Assembly (NCBI RefSeq): GCF_039541575.1
Contig: NZ_BAABGM010000025.1
Coordinates: forward strand, 85,324 to 149,323
Length of the DNA: 64,000 bases
Source: Fodinibacter luteus
GTDB taxonomy: Bacteria; Actinomycetota; Actinomycetes; Actinomycetales; Dermatophilaceae
Direction: 5' to 3'
Shown: piece by piece, positions 49,994 through 58,667 of the stretch
How the letters are laid out: each line of letters starts with the position of its first letter
How positions within the stretch are numbered: the first letter of the stretch is position 1
Notes under the pieces: generated by a model
Told to the model about the DNA's origin: nothing
The model's database searches: none
The model's input: only the letters and a program-made list of their open reading frames with translations
Translations under genes and position numbers: made by a program

Positions 49994-50908
49994 ATGCGCA
50001 CCCGATCCGTTGCCGTTGCCACCGCCCTGGCCGCTGTGTTCGCCGTCGCACCGATGGGCACGGCCTCCGCTGACCAGTTCCCCGACACGATCCCGCTGCC
50101 CGGGGGCTGGCAGCCCGAGGGCATCGCCACCGGAACCGGCACGACGATCTACGCCGGCTCGCTCGCCGACGGCTCGATCTGGAAGGGCGACCTGCGCACG
50201 GGTGAGGGCGGGCCCCTCGTCGACGGCGACGGCAGCCCGGCCGTCGGCCTCAAGGTCGACCGGGGGCTGCTGTTCGTCGCGCGCGGTCCGGCCGGCGAAG
50301 CCACCGTGTACGAGGCCAGGACGGGCGACCAGGTCGTCACGTTCGACCTCGCCGACGACCCCGCCTTCATCAACGATGTCACCGTCACCCGGGACGCGGC
50401 CTACTTCACCAACTCGCAGGCTGCCGAGTTCTACCGGGTCGCGCTCGGCCCGGGCGGCGTGCCGACCGGTGACGTCGAGACGATCCAGCTGACCGGGGAC
50501 TGGCAACAGGTGTCCGGCTTCAACGCCAATGGCATCGCGGCCACACCCGACGGTGGGACCCTGCTCGTCATCAACAGCACGACCGGCACCTTGTACAACG
50601 TCGATCCTGACACGGGTGAGGCGGTCGCGGTCGACACCGGCGGCACGCTGCTGACCCAGGGCGACGGCATCCTGCTGCGCGGCAAGACCCTGTACGTCGT
50701 CCGCAACCGTGCGAACGTGGTCGTCGAGCTGCGGATGTCGCCGGACTTCCTGTCCGCAACGTTCGTCGGCACCCACACCAACCCCGACTTCGACGTCCCG
50801 ACGACGCTTGCCATGCAGGGCTCACGGCTGTATGCCGTCAATGCGCGGTTCGGCACGACGCCGACCCCCGCGACGGAGTACGACATCGTCCTCGTCGACC
50901 GGCAGTAG
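49994..50908 (+). CDS. Secreted beta-propeller protein (SMP-30/gluconolactonase-like)
   Basis: This 304-residue precursor has a signal peptide (VAVATALAAVFAVAPMGTASA) and a mature domain of repeated four-stranded blades with Asp/Asn-rich loops (GLKVDRGLLFVARG, VTRDAAYFTNSQ, NGIAATPDGGTLLVINSTTGTLYNVD). This resembles SMP-30/LRE propellers; a lactonase activity is not proven. TAGCGT ends 6 nt before the ATG at 49994, with no ribosome-binding site. Confidence 0.83.
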   Translation: MRTRSVAVATALAAVFAVAPMGTASADQFPDTIPLPGGWQPEGIATGTGTTIYAGSLADGSIWKGDLRTGEGGPLVDGDGSPAVGLKVDRGLLFVARGPAGEATVYEARTGDQVVTFDLADDPAFINDVTVTRDAAYFTNSQAAEFYRVALGPGGVPTGDVETIQLTGDWQQVSGFNANGIAATPDGGTLLVINSTTGTLYNVDPDTGEAVAVDTGGTLLTQGDGILLRGKTLYVVRNRANVVVELRMSPDFLSATFVGTHTNPDFDVPTTLAMQGSRLYAVNARFGTTPTPATEYDIVLVDRQ

Positions 50909-50978
50909 TCCTTCCGCGTCACCGCGGCGCTGAAGAGGCGGGCGACGACGCAGCGACCGAGCGGGTGCCGTCAGCGGT

Positions 50979-51338
50979 TCACCAGGTCCGGGACGACGTA
51001 CGCGGGCGCGGGGTCCTGATGAAGGTGGCGGTGAGATAGGTCCGGGAGTCGTGCCTCACCCCCGGGAAGGGATCGCTGTCCACCAACGCGCGCAGTTCCG
51101 AGTGGGGGCGCACCAAGGTGCGACTCGAGAGGCCGAGCTCGAGGGCGAGTGCGTCCTCGATCCGTTGCTCGAGCTCGAAGGCGTCCGTGGTGTCAGTTCG
51201 GAACACGATGTTGCCGCTGGAGAGCACCGACGCGACATCCTCGAGCCCGAGCCCTTCGAACACCGAGCGAAGCCTGTCATTCGTCATGTTCGCGCCGCTC
51301 GGCGCGATTCCGCGCAGGAGGGCGGCGAAGCGTCCCAT
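50979..51338 (-). pseudogene. Truncated DUF1697-family protein
   Basis: The 119-residue frame starts MGRFAALLRGIAPSGANMTND, the typical DUF1697 start, and continues through VASVLSSGNIVFRTD and VRPHSELRALVDSDPFPG, but ends early with unrelated codons (TPRPRTSSRTW). Family members are about 170-180 residues, so the C-terminal third is lost. No downstream frame restores it. It may be a pseudogene or a shortened but expressed protein. Confidence 0.7.
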
Positions 51339-51487
51339 GGCCTCGACCGTACCGGCTGGGATCGCAGGGGCCGACGCTCCTCGACGTCGCGCCCACCCCG
51401 CAGGCGGCGCAGGACGCCTTCCAGCCAACCGCAGCACGACTGGATGCCGTGTGTCCGGGAGGGTGACGCGTGCTGCTGCCAGCCGCG

Positions 51488-51534
51488 CAACGTTCCAGCA
51501 CGATCCGTACGCTCAACGTTCCAGCACGATCCGT
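51488..51534. repeat. 21-bp direct repeat, two copies 26 bp apart
   Basis: Two identical 21-bp units, each beginning CAACGTTCCAGCACGATCC, start at 51488 and 51514. They lie between the truncated DUF1697 gene and the terminator of the M14 peptidase gene. No function is evident. Confidence 0.85.
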
Positions 51535-51553
51535 GTCAGTGGGGCCTCTGACA

Positions 51554-51598
51554 CGGACGGTGCGGCCACACCCCTGGGGTGTGGGGCCGCACCGTCCG
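51554..51598. terminator. Strong hairpin downstream of the M14 peptidase gene
   Basis: CGGACGGTGCGGCC at 51554 pairs with GGCCGCACCGTCCG ending at 51598; an inner ACACCCC/GGGTGT extends the stem around a 2-nt loop. It lies 10 bp past the minus-strand stop at 51608, so it is most likely the terminator of that gene. Confidence 0.8.
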
Positions 51599-51607
51599 AC
51601 CTGAGGA

Positions 51608-54160
51608 CTACGGAAGCCGGATCGCGACAACCTGACGGCCGAGGGCCACGGCATCCGCAGCGAGGTCCTGAGCCCACGGGTGCTCGTCGGCCGTCTTGCC
51701 GCCGAGGTCGACGCGGAAGCTGACCACTCCCGGGGAGCGGACCACGTCGGCGGAGGCGCCCCTGGCGTCGAGCAGGGCCTGCACTCGGGCCGCAGCACCT
51801 GGGCGGACGCTGATCACCATCCGGTCCGATGCCGCCGACACCGCGGTCGCGGTGGGGGCAGCCAACGGTGCCTGTGCAGTCGCGGAGGGGTCCGCTCCGG
51901 TGATGGCGTTGAGCAGGATCTGCTGGGTGCCACCGGTGAAGGCCCGGTAGTTGGGGTCGAAGCCGAACAGCACGACCCTGCCGTCGCCTGCCCGCTCGTC
52001 CACGACGGCGGACGTTCCGAACAGCTGCTCCTCGCCGGTCGCGAAGCCGGAGACGAACCAGTCCGGGTCACCCGCGGCCGGGTACCGCACCGGGGATGAG
52101 GACTCCGGCGCCGTCCACACGAAGTCGTACTCGTACATCGCCCACGCGGTGTCACCGACGCCCTTGGCCAGCGGGCTGTCGGGGTCGACCTCGACTCGCA
52201 GGAGCGATCCGGGGATGTCCGACGTGGGTGACGTGTAGGTGGCGGAGGTCAGGCCGAGCCGGGTGGCCAGCCGCGAGCTGTCGCGAAGCATGACCAGCCG
52301 CCCGCCGTCGCGCACCCATTGGGTCAGCGCCGCACGGCCGGGCGCACCCAGTGCGTTGCTGGCGGTCGTATCCGACCCCGTCGGCACGACGAGGACGTCC
52401 ACGTCGGCGAGGGCCCCCGCGGCGATCTGCGCCGCCGAGATGTCCGAGTAGTCCAGGCCCACCCGCTGGTCCAGCCACCAGCGCAGCCACCCCGAGGACT
52501 CGATGGAGCCGGTGGACCCCGTGGAGATCTGCCACAGCGCCACGCGGGGGGCGTCCCCGGCCACGCTCGAAGCCGGCTCCTCCTGGTCGGAGAGGAGCAC
52601 CGCCTGAGGCCGCAGGTTGACACCGGAGCGACCGCCGGGGACGTTCTCGAGCAGCGGGGCACTCCAGGCCGTCACGTCGTAGAAGTAGGGGAACGGCACG
52701 TAGGTGTCCTCGTTGAGCATGGCCTGCACCCAGTGCTTCTGGCCCTGGGCCATCGGGACCCACAGGGTGCCGACGGGCAGGGTGCGCGAGCCGGCCGCGC
52801 GCCCGTACGGCGTGTAGTCCGGCACCGTCAGCGGCCGGACCAGCCGGTACACCTCGACGTCCATGCGCTGCAGCCGCCGGGCGACGCGCTGGACCTCGTC
52901 CGCTTTGGCGGGGTCTGTCGTCTCGAGGAAGTAGTGCTTGACCGAGTTGTCGGGCACCGGGTTCTCGATCCCGGACCCTTCCCAGTAGAGCTGGTTGAGC
53001 TCCAGCGTGCCCTCCACCCCCTGCTCGTACGCCTTGACGTGCTCCGCGCGCCACTCGGTGAGGAGGGCGTCGTCCTTGGCGCCCATGGTGCTCAGCGTCG
53101 ACCAGATGGCGACGTACTGCTCCTGCACGCGCTGCGACGTCGGGTCGCCGTTGGCCTTCTCGAACGTCATTCCTGCCGCATTGAAGCCGGTGGTGGGGAC
53201 GGTGTCGCCGTAGCCCATGTAGAAGAGGTCGTAGACGTCGCCGTTGAAGTAGGGGATGGAGAAGCGCTGGAACGAGGACTGGATCGACGGGCCGATCTCG
53301 TCATAGATCCACTCGAGCGGGGTCTCACCGATGTCGTGGTAGACCGGGTCGGCGTTGGGTGGGAAGAAGTACGTGTCCCGGCCCATCTCGTGGGCATCGA
53401 CGAAGACCTGCGGCGGCAGCTGCCGGAGCATCTCCAGCTTGCCGTCCGTCTCGGGCTGGGTCCGGGCGAACCAGTCGCGGTTCATGTCGAAGCCGTAGGC
53501 GTTGCGCCTGGTGTCGGCCTCTCGCCCGTCCGGGTTCTGCGTCGGGAGGACGACGACGACCGCGTCGTCGAGGATCTCCTCGGCGGCGCAGTCGGTGCGG
53601 GCGGCGAGCTCGTAGAGCACCCGCAGGGAGGCGTCGGTGCCACTCTCCTCACCGCCGTGGACGTTCCCCGCGACCCACAGGATCGACGGCATCGAGCGGA
53701 TGATCTGGCGGGCCTGCGCCTCGGGGGTGCGGTGGTCGCGCAGCCGCGCGAGGTCGCGCCCGATCTGGTTCAGCCCGGCCGGGGTCACCCACTTCTCCTG
53801 CCCCACCACCGCGTAGCGCAGTGCGCGGCCCTGGACAGAGGTCGCGAGCACCCCGTCGACGACGTTCGGGCTCGCCGCGGCGACGGCGGTGAGGTAGGTG
53901 TCGGACTCCTCCGTCGTGACGTCGCGATCCCCGAGATCGATGCCGATGACGTCCCGCGCCGTGGGGACGCCCGGATCCAGGGCTGGCGAGGTGAACGGAT
54001 CGCACGGCGCCGCTGCCTCGGCGCCGACCGAACGGGGCACCACTGAGGGTGCCGGCGACGCCCCCGCCGTCGGGGCGGTAGAGAGCAAGGCCGCTGCGAG
54101 CGCTACCGCTGCCCCCCCACCGGTCAGTCGTGCCAGGGAAGCGGCGCGGGTGCGACTCAT
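51608..54160 (-). CDS. Secreted M14-family zinc carboxypeptidase with GATase1-like C-terminal domain
   Basis: This 850-residue exported protein has a signal peptide (about 10-35). The M14 domain supplies zinc ligands in NVHGGEESGTDAS (HxxE) and VFVDAHEMGRDTYF, Arg/Asn substrate residues in FDMNRDWFAR, and the catalytic Glu in MTFEKANGDP. The C-terminal half carries a GATase1-like domain (LLSDQEEPA, VDVLVVPTGSD, LTQWVRDGGRLVML), as in several actinobacterial M14 proteins. The ATG at 54160 is preceded by a weak GGGTCACC. A strong hairpin follows. Substrate is unknown. Confidence 0.9.
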   Translation of the reverse strand: MSRTRAASLARLTGGGAAVALAAALLSTAPTAGASPAPSVVPRSVGAEAAAPCDPFTSPALDPGVPTARDVIGIDLGDRDVTTEESDTYLTAVAAASPNVVDGVLATSVQGRALRYAVVGQEKWVTPAGLNQIGRDLARLRDHRTPEAQARQIIRSMPSILWVAGNVHGGEESGTDASLRVLYELAARTDCAAEEILDDAVVVVLPTQNPDGREADTRRNAYGFDMNRDWFARTQPETDGKLEMLRQLPPQVFVDAHEMGRDTYFFPPNADPVYHDIGETPLEWIYDEIGPSIQSSFQRFSIPYFNGDVYDLFYMGYGDTVPTTGFNAAGMTFEKANGDPTSQRVQEQYVAIWSTLSTMGAKDDALLTEWRAEHVKAYEQGVEGTLELNQLYWEGSGIENPVPDNSVKHYFLETTDPAKADEVQRVARRLQRMDVEVYRLVRPLTVPDYTPYGRAAGSRTLPVGTLWVPMAQGQKHWVQAMLNEDTYVPFPYFYDVTAWSAPLLENVPGGRSGVNLRPQAVLLSDQEEPASSVAGDAPRVALWQISTGSTGSIESSGWLRWWLDQRVGLDYSDISAAQIAAGALADVDVLVVPTGSDTTASNALGAPGRAALTQWVRDGGRLVMLRDSSRLATRLGLTSATYTSPTSDIPGSLLRVEVDPDSPLAKGVGDTAWAMYEYDFVWTAPESSSPVRYPAAGDPDWFVSGFATGEEQLFGTSAVVDERAGDGRVVLFGFDPNYRAFTGGTQQILLNAITGADPSATAQAPLAAPTATAVSAASDRMVISVRPGAAARVQALLDARGASADVVRSPGVVSFRVDLGGKTADEHPWAQDLAADAVALGRQVVAIRLP

Positions 54161-54753
54161 GGTGACCCCCAGAGGTCGAGCGGACGAGAACGGCTCGGTG
54201 CTCACTGAACCACCGGGCGCCGACAGCCGTCAATGGAAGGGACCCCAAGTGGGTACTCGCCGATCACAGCACCTCAGGAACCCCGACGTGAAGGAGCCGG
54301 ACGGACCGGCCGATCCCTGACGCCCGAAACCCGTCACCCCTGCGGCCCGACCTCGACGGGCGGATCGATGCTGCGCTCTCAGATCCGCCTCGTCGACGGC
54401 TGCGTTCGGTCTCGGTCGAACGCATCGGTCCTCCTCTCGGTGTCGTTCCGGAGCAGCCGACGGCCCAGGTGGACGAAGCGCTGCGACTCCGCCGCCGGCT
54501 GTGGCTGGCGACGTCGACCGACCAGCGCATCCGCCGGGGTGAGACGCACCTGTCCTCCCGGGTGACGAAGGCTCGCTGTCGTGTGGTCGTTCACTGCCTG
54601 CACCGAGGCTGGCCCGGCCGTGGCGCCGCTGACCTATCAGGCCCTCCGCCGACTGGAAGGGTGGACAGGAGGCGGCGCTTGGACTCACCTTGATCGCCGG
54701 AGCGACCCGCGCGGTAGACCGTTCGGTCTCGGCTTCTCTGGGACGCTGGTCGT
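54161..54753. other. 593-bp intergenic stretch, no recognised gene
   Basis: Open frames here are short, Arg/Ser/Pro-rich and lack conserved motifs or starts with ribosome-binding sites. A segment near 54469 reads MDEALRLRRRLWLATSTDQR but does not match any family. The stretch probably contains the promoter of the M14 peptidase gene and possible remnants. Confidence 0.5.
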
Positions 54754-55185
54754 GTGACTGGAGCAGAGCGTGATCGGGACACCGAGGGTCGTGCTCGTCA
54801 GGCACGGCCTCGAGACGCGTTGGGCCGGCCACTGGCCTATGGCGCTGAGGGTGTCGAGCCGGTGTCGGAGGAACCCCTACCGCCGCACGAGGCGCTCAGG
54901 ACGGCCAGAGAGCTCGTCGACGCCGGCCGCCCCTTCGCCGCGCACGAGGTCCTCGAAGCGCGCTGGAAGGCTGGACCGGCCGAGGAGGCGGATCTGTGGC
55001 AGGGGCTGGCGCAGGTCTGCGTTGCGCTCACCCATGCTGCCCGAGGGAACCAGGTCGGGGCGGAGCGACTCTTCGAGCGGGCCGGGGACAGACTCAGCGC
55101 ATATGCGTCGACCGGACGCGCGGCCTACGGTGTCGACGTGACCGAAGCGGCGGATCACGCTCGACATCACATCGGCACGTTCTGA
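54754..55185 (+). CDS. DUF309 domain protein
   Basis: This 143-residue protein has an unconserved basic N-terminus of about 40 residues, then a DUF309 helical domain: FAAHEVLEARWK, DLWQGLAQVCVALTHAARGN and GAERLFERAGDRL. DUF309 members are small helical proteins of unknown function with conserved His and Trp residues, seen here. The GTG at 54754 lies 6 nt after GACGCT, suggesting a leaderless mRNA; later starts are possible. Confidence 0.8.
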   Translation: MTGAERDRDTEGRARQARPRDALGRPLAYGAEGVEPVSEEPLPPHEALRTARELVDAGRPFAAHEVLEARWKAGPAEEADLWQGLAQVCVALTHAARGNQVGAERLFERAGDRLSAYASTGRAAYGVDVTEAADHARHHIGTF

Positions 55186-55310
55186 CGGCTCACCACCCCA
55201 GGCCCGGATGGTCTGGGTCGGCCCTGGAGTCCACCACGCCGCTCCGGTCGGGGACCGGTCGCTCAGGTGGGCATGGACGCGCCTCCGCATGCGGTGCTCC
55301 AATGGTGCAG

Positions 55311-55757
55311 ATGCGGCTGGATTTCGAGACCAAGGCCTCGCCGGAGCAGGTTCGTCGCGCGTTGACTGACTTCAGCGAGCGGCGGCTGAAGACCTGGCAC
55401 CGCTCGATGGACCCGAGGACCTACCGGGTTCTCGACTCTGGGGACACCTGGGCGGTGGCCAAGGAGAGCAGCGCCCGCTCGCCGTTCTGGGTCGTGTGTC
55501 GCTACGACTGGTCCGATCCAGACGTCGTGAGGTGGACGATCACCGAGAGCAGCTACCGCGGGGGCGGGGAGGGATTCGCGCGCGCCTCACCCGCCCCCGG
55601 GGGCGGCAGCCGTGTGCACGCCGAATGGGAGAACACCGGCGCGCCGTGGACACAGAAGCCGCTGCTGTTCCTGATCCACGTGCGTCCCATGCGGCGAGTC
55701 TTTCGGGGCATGTGGAAGGCCGCCCTCGACGAGTACGCCGACACCGAGGTCACCTGA
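55311..55757 (+). CDS. SRPBCC-family (START-like) protein
   Basis: This 148-residue protein matches the polyketide cyclase/START-like SRPBCC fold: MRLDFETKASPEQVRRALTD, the W/TWHRSMDP region, WVVCRYDWSDPDVVRWTITES and a C-terminal helix VRPMRRVFRGMWKAALDEYA. The ligand is unknown. I chose the ATG at 55311 because the truncated copy at 40859 starts at the same codon and its upstream ATG is out of frame. Upstream CGGTGCTCCAATGG is shared by both copies. Confidence 0.8.
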   Translation: MRLDFETKASPEQVRRALTDFSERRLKTWHRSMDPRTYRVLDSGDTWAVAKESSARSPFWVVCRYDWSDPDVVRWTITESSYRGGGEGFARASPAPGGGSRVHAEWENTGAPWTQKPLLFLIHVRPMRRVFRGMWKAALDEYADTEVT

Positions 55758-56096
55758 GATGCCCTCCCCTCGCGGCAGTCTGGGACGCGCGACGGCTGCC
55801 TTCGCTCCGCTGTCGAGGGCAGCCGGTACTGCGTTTGCGGCGAGCCGACCAGCTCGCGTGACCGTGGTGTCGACTGACCAGCGCAGTGACGTACCGCTTC
55901 GCGGCGATGCAACGCACTTCTCCGCCCTGAGACTTCGTCGGCGGGAGTGACCTCTACGGACGGTCCCGCTGGTCCACCGTGAAGGCTCCCTCGTCGTCAG
56001 CGCTCCCTCCACACGGGCACGGGACTCCCTCGGTGCGAGCATCGCCACTCGCCGCTGCCTCACCCCCGAAGCCCGCTCGACAGCGGGTGCTGGTCG
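55758..56096. other. 339-bp intergenic stretch, nothing recognised
   Basis: Between the SRPBCC gene and the convergent gene at 56097 no conserved frame, tRNA or strong hairpin was seen. A 63-codon frame starting at 55759 is Arg/Ser-rich and lacks a ribosome-binding site. Confidence 0.5.
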
Positions 56097-56549
56097 TCAG
56101 GACGGGAAGTCCGGCCCGGCCTCCAGCCGCAGCCGGAGCAGGGCGTCCAGGGCCACCGAGTCACCGTCCCGGCCACCGGCTCCGACCTGGAGCGGGGCGT
56201 CGGTGGGCTCGACGTGGATGCCGGCCCACCGTCCTCGCCGGCTGGGCGCCACGACGAGGACGTACCAGCGGCCGTCCGTGCCGACGCCAGCCCGACGGTC
56301 CCGCCGCACGTACCAGCCGACGACGTCGGTGCGCAGACTCCCACCGCCGCTGTAGGGGCGTGCCCGCAGCCGGGTCGGTTCCACGCCCGCCGACCGCATC
56401 GCCTCGGCGAAGTCCGCCACCATCGGGGCCGTCCGCCGCGCGTCGGCCTGCGCCGCCCGCGCTGCGGCCGCGTGGTGGTACTCGGCGTTCTCCCGTGCCT
56501 GGCGGCGACGAACTGCCGCCGGGTCGATGGGCTCGCTCTCCGGGCTCAT
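56097..56549 (-). CDS. Hypothetical protein with charged N-terminal helix
   Basis: This 150-residue soluble protein starts MSPESEPIDPAAVRRRQARE and has a long charged helix (about 12-50), then a beta-rich region (GWYVRRDRRAGVGTDGRWYVLVVAPS, GIHVEPTDAPLQVG) and DSVALDALLRLRLEAG. No family is recognised. GATGAT lies 6 nt before the ATG, fitting the leaderless pattern. Codon use is normal for the genome. Confidence 0.65.
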   Translation of the reverse strand: MSPESEPIDPAAVRRRQARENAEYHHAAAARAAQADARRTAPMVADFAEAMRSAGVEPTRLRARPYSGGGSLRTDVVGWYVRRDRRAGVGTDGRWYVLVVAPSRRGRWAGIHVEPTDAPLQVGAGGRDGDSVALDALLRLRLEAGPDFPS

Positions 56550-56871
56550 GGGCCGATCATCGCAGCGGGTGAGACCGTCAGCCGACCCATCGCGGCGAAG
56601 AGTGCAGGGCCCAGCTGGGGGCTTCGGGCACCCGCGTGCCGGCGGGTCGCGACCGAAGCCCCGGCGCCCCGCCACCAAGCCTCCTTCCTGGTCCCCTCTG
56701 TACGCGATCGCAAGAGGGGATCGCAAAGACGTTCATACCGTTCTGCTGACCGTGCTCGTGATGTCCACGAGACTGGTTCGTGCCGGCGGCCGGGACCCGC
56801 CGGCCACGGACAGCGGTCGGGGGCGAACCGCCGCCTCCTGGCGAGCTGGCCCGTGGGGGTGGCCGGGGCGC

Positions 56872-57579
56872 TCACCTCCCCGCTGCGGCATCCGATTTCC
56901 GAACGACGCTCGCTGCTCTCAGCATCCATACGCCGAGCCAGGCGAACGCCATCCCGTGCACCACGCCGCCGGTGAGGTAGAAGATCCAGGTCGGCACGCC
57001 GGACATGAGGCCGGCCACGAGGATGGTGATCGAGATGCTTCTCGGAATGACCTGCGCCCGTGTGCTCGCCGCCCCGTACAAGGTCCAACCGATACCGAAC
57101 AGCAGGAAGCTGGTCAGCCCTCCGGCGAGCAACCTGCCCCCGACGAACGTGTCGATCGCGTCGGGTGCGATCTCCGCCAAACGCGGCACCGCGAAGGCCT
57201 CGTACCACCAGTCCCCGGTCATGAACATCGTCCCGACCACCGCCACTCCGAACGCGAGCGCTCCGAACGCGCCGGCGCGGGGCGCCTCGCGCTCGTACAG
57301 GACCACCAAGGCGATCACGAGGACCGCGAAGGCCAGGATCGACACGATGCCGTTGACGGCGTGGGTGGTGGTGAGGACGTACGCATTGAGCGGTCCGATC
57401 TCGGTCGGCGCGGTGAAGAGGATCACCAGACGGGTGATGATCATCAGCGCCCCTGCGACGAAGCACCGCTCGCTGCGACGCCCGCGGTGACTATCGGCGC
57501 GGCCCGACTGCCGAGCAGCAGCGGCATCCATCCAGTGAGGCACTGGGCGAGCGGCCCGTCCATAGTCCAAGTGAGTCAT
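56872..57579 (-). CDS. Multi-pass membrane protein, unknown
   Basis: This 235-residue protein (from ATG 57579, MTHLDYGRA) has a basic N-terminal region followed by six hydrophobic helices, including CFVAGALMIITRLVILF, GIVSILAFAVLVIALVVLYE, FGVAVVGTMFMTGDWWYEAF and LTSFLLFGIGWTLYGA. TGDWWYEAFAVP resembles membrane-embedded sensor or carotenoid-type proteins, but no family is claimed. A later start at 57531 (MDAAAARQ) is possible. No ribosome-binding site is clear. Confidence 0.65.
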   Translation of the reverse strand: MTHLDYGRAARPVPHWMDAAAARQSGRADSHRGRRSERCFVAGALMIITRLVILFTAPTEIGPLNAYVLTTTHAVNGIVSILAFAVLVIALVVLYEREAPRAGAFGALAFGVAVVGTMFMTGDWWYEAFAVPRLAEIAPDAIDTFVGGRLLAGGLTSFLLFGIGWTLYGAASTRAQVIPRSISITILVAGLMSGVPTWIFYLTGGVVHGMAFAWLGVWMLRAASVVRKSDAAAGR

Positions 57580-58025
57580 TGCGCCAGGCGGGTCCACCCC
57601 CTCGTCACCGATCGCACGACCCCGCGACCGTTGTCCACAGCAGAGGACGACCCAGCGCTCACCTCGCCGAGGGCCGCGGCTGCTGGCCCGAGGGCAAGCC
57701 AGGAGCCGGGGCGACGGGTGGCGCGCAGACACGCACCCCCCGGCGCCGCTCCGTTCTCAGTTTGGCCATCGCCAACGTTGGATGCCCTCTGGTTCGGACG
57801 GCTTGTCCGGCCGCTGGAGCGGTGCTGTTGCGCCCGGTTGGCAGACTCGCGGGGCGTAACGGTGTCAGGAGCCGAAGAGCGACTTGCACTCCGGAAAGTC
57901 AGACGTGACAGCGGCCGCTGGCAGGCGGCTCGGGGGACGACGTGATCGCTCGCCATCGACCAGGCCATGACGTCAGGTAGGCCCTGGTCGAGAGGTACCG
58001 CTCGGACATTGGGCATGATGCTCTG
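57580..58025. other. 446-bp intergenic stretch, no recognised gene
   Basis: No conserved frame was recognised between the divergent genes at 57579 and 58026. The right end carries the likely -10 (CATGAT) of the DUF4112 gene. Confidence 0.5.
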
Positions 58026-58505
58026 GTGGGCCAGCCCATTCCTCCATCCAGATCCAACCTGCGAGCTAGCCACCGGCTGGCAGTGCTGCTCGATGACCTG
58101 GTGCGGATCCCGGGGACGAAGCAGGGCGTCGGCCTCGATGCCTTGCTGGGCCTCGTCCCGGGTTTCGGCGACCTGATCGGGTCGGGGATCTCGGGGGCAA
58201 TCATGTTCGACGCCGTTCGCGCTCGGGTGCCCGTCCCGGTACTGGCCCAGATGGCCTGGAACCTGCTCCTCGACGCGGCCCTGGGGCTGGTACCCCTCGT
58301 TGGTGACGTCGTGGACGTCGCCCACCGCGCGAACGTGCGCAACTACCGCCTGCTGGAGAAGGCGGTAGCCGCGAATCCCAACCCCAGCCCGCCCACCGTG
58401 GGTTACGTCGTCGCCGCGCTGGCGCTCACCGTGCTCCCGCTCCTGGCCACCGTCGCGATGGGCGTGTTGACCCTCGTGCTCCTGTTCCGGTGGGTGACCG
58501 GCTGA
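58026..58505 (+). CDS. DUF4112 family membrane protein
   Basis: This 159-residue protein contains DUF4112: LAVLLDDLVRIPGTKQGVGLDALLGLVPGFGDLIGSGISG, then AQMAWNLLLDAALGLVPLVGDVVDVAHRANVRNYRLLE and a C-terminal pair of helices (VGYVVAALALTVLPLLA, MGVLTLVLLFRW). Function is unknown. The GTG at 58026 lies 6 nt after CATGAT with no ribosome-binding site. Confidence 0.88.
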   Translation: MGQPIPPSRSNLRASHRLAVLLDDLVRIPGTKQGVGLDALLGLVPGFGDLIGSGISGAIMFDAVRARVPVPVLAQMAWNLLLDAALGLVPLVGDVVDVAHRANVRNYRLLEKAVAANPNPSPPTVGYVVAALALTVLPLLATVAMGVLTLVLLFRWVTG

Positions 58506-58667
58506 CGCCACAGCGGGGGACGCTGAGCCGACGCTCACGCGTTCTCCGCAGATCCGTGAGAGCAGAGACGCCCGGCAAGCGGATGAGACGTACTGGTATC
58601 CGATGGGTACGGCTCGGCGCCGAGCGTGGACGCAAGGGGAAGCCGGACTTGTTGAGGGGGTACGCGC

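Noticed and set aside
54230..54832. 200-codon minus-strand frame
   Set aside because: Arg/Pro/Ser-rich, no start with ribosome-binding site, overlaps the DUF309 gene on the other strand.
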